Below are positions 62,983 through 64,000 of a stretch of DNA of 64,000 nt, in pieces. A program made the position numbers and the translations under genes. The notes beneath the pieces were generated by a model that saw nothing but the letters and a program-made list of their open reading frames with translations, did no database searches and was not told where the DNA came from. This DNA comes from Salminus brasiliensis (lineage: Eukaryota > Chordata > Actinopteri > Characiformes > Bryconidae), in the NCBI RefSeq assembly GCF_030463535.1, contig NC_132893.1, forward strand, positions 34,864,234-34,928,233, read 5' to 3'. Every line of letters begins with the position of its first letter. Position 1 is the first letter of the stretch.

Positions 62983-64000
<1,018 letters not shown>

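Overview
The window is vertebrate nuclear DNA from a bony fish, most likely an ostariophysan (characiform, catfish, gymnotiform or relative). The grounds are two recognisable fish protein-coding genes, one of them split into nine GT-AG exons, very dense microsatellites, Tc1-like transposons, a tRNA-derived SINE and teleost-type MITEs. The order is a guess; nothing in the sequence fixes the species. No prokaryotic, organellar, rRNA or genuine tRNA genes were seen.

Genes. (1) A single-exon class A GPCR, the apelin receptor (probably the aplnrb paralogue), lies on the minus strand at 2306-3376 with all family motifs intact. (2) tbc1d10a (EPI64-type RabGAP) occupies 45077-62191 on the minus strand. 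I assembled nine coding exons from splice sites, phases and TBC-domain homology. They encode about 480 residues, including the arginine finger, the glutamine finger and a C-terminal DTYL PDZ ligand. Exons 3 and 4 each carry a small indel (-1 and +2) that breaks the frame, while all splice sites and every other exon are intact. This is either assembly error or recent loss. Four of the eight 3' splice sites abut long (TG)n or (CT)n tracts.

Layout. 1-3.6 kb: aplnrb with its presumed 3' UTR and promoter. 3.6-45 kb: about 41 kb with no convincing gene. It is filled with microsatellites, a GATA/GACA (Bkm-type) block (5.8-6.5 kb), minisatellites (6.9, 12.5-13.8, 26.0-26.9, 38.5 and 44.1-44.7 kb), a SINE nested in a MITE (11.1-11.7 kb), decayed Tc1 relics, and copies of a TA-flanked MITE family that number 19 across the window. 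45-62.2 kb: tbc1d10a. Its introns hold an intact Tc1-like transposon (48131-49744), a second SINE, more MITEs, a 1.3-kb 21-bp minisatellite (53.9-55.2 kb), a 29-bp minisatellite (57.2-57.7 kb), a hAT-type element with a perfect 8-bp target duplication (57996-58576) and a decayed Tc1 (60 kb). 62.2-64 kb: the upstream region of tbc1d10a, then a second Tc1-like transposon that runs off the right edge.

How the genes relate. The two genes share no pathway that the sequence shows. Apelin receptor acts at the cell surface in vascular and heart development. TBC1D10A regulates Rab GTPases and microvillar or endocytic traffic. I found no convincing undescribed molecular system. The items most worth checking are the tbc1d10a frameshifts, the microsatellite-abutted splice acceptors, the tandem array with an internal inversion at 44 kb, and the repeat array that seems to derive from a transposon end.
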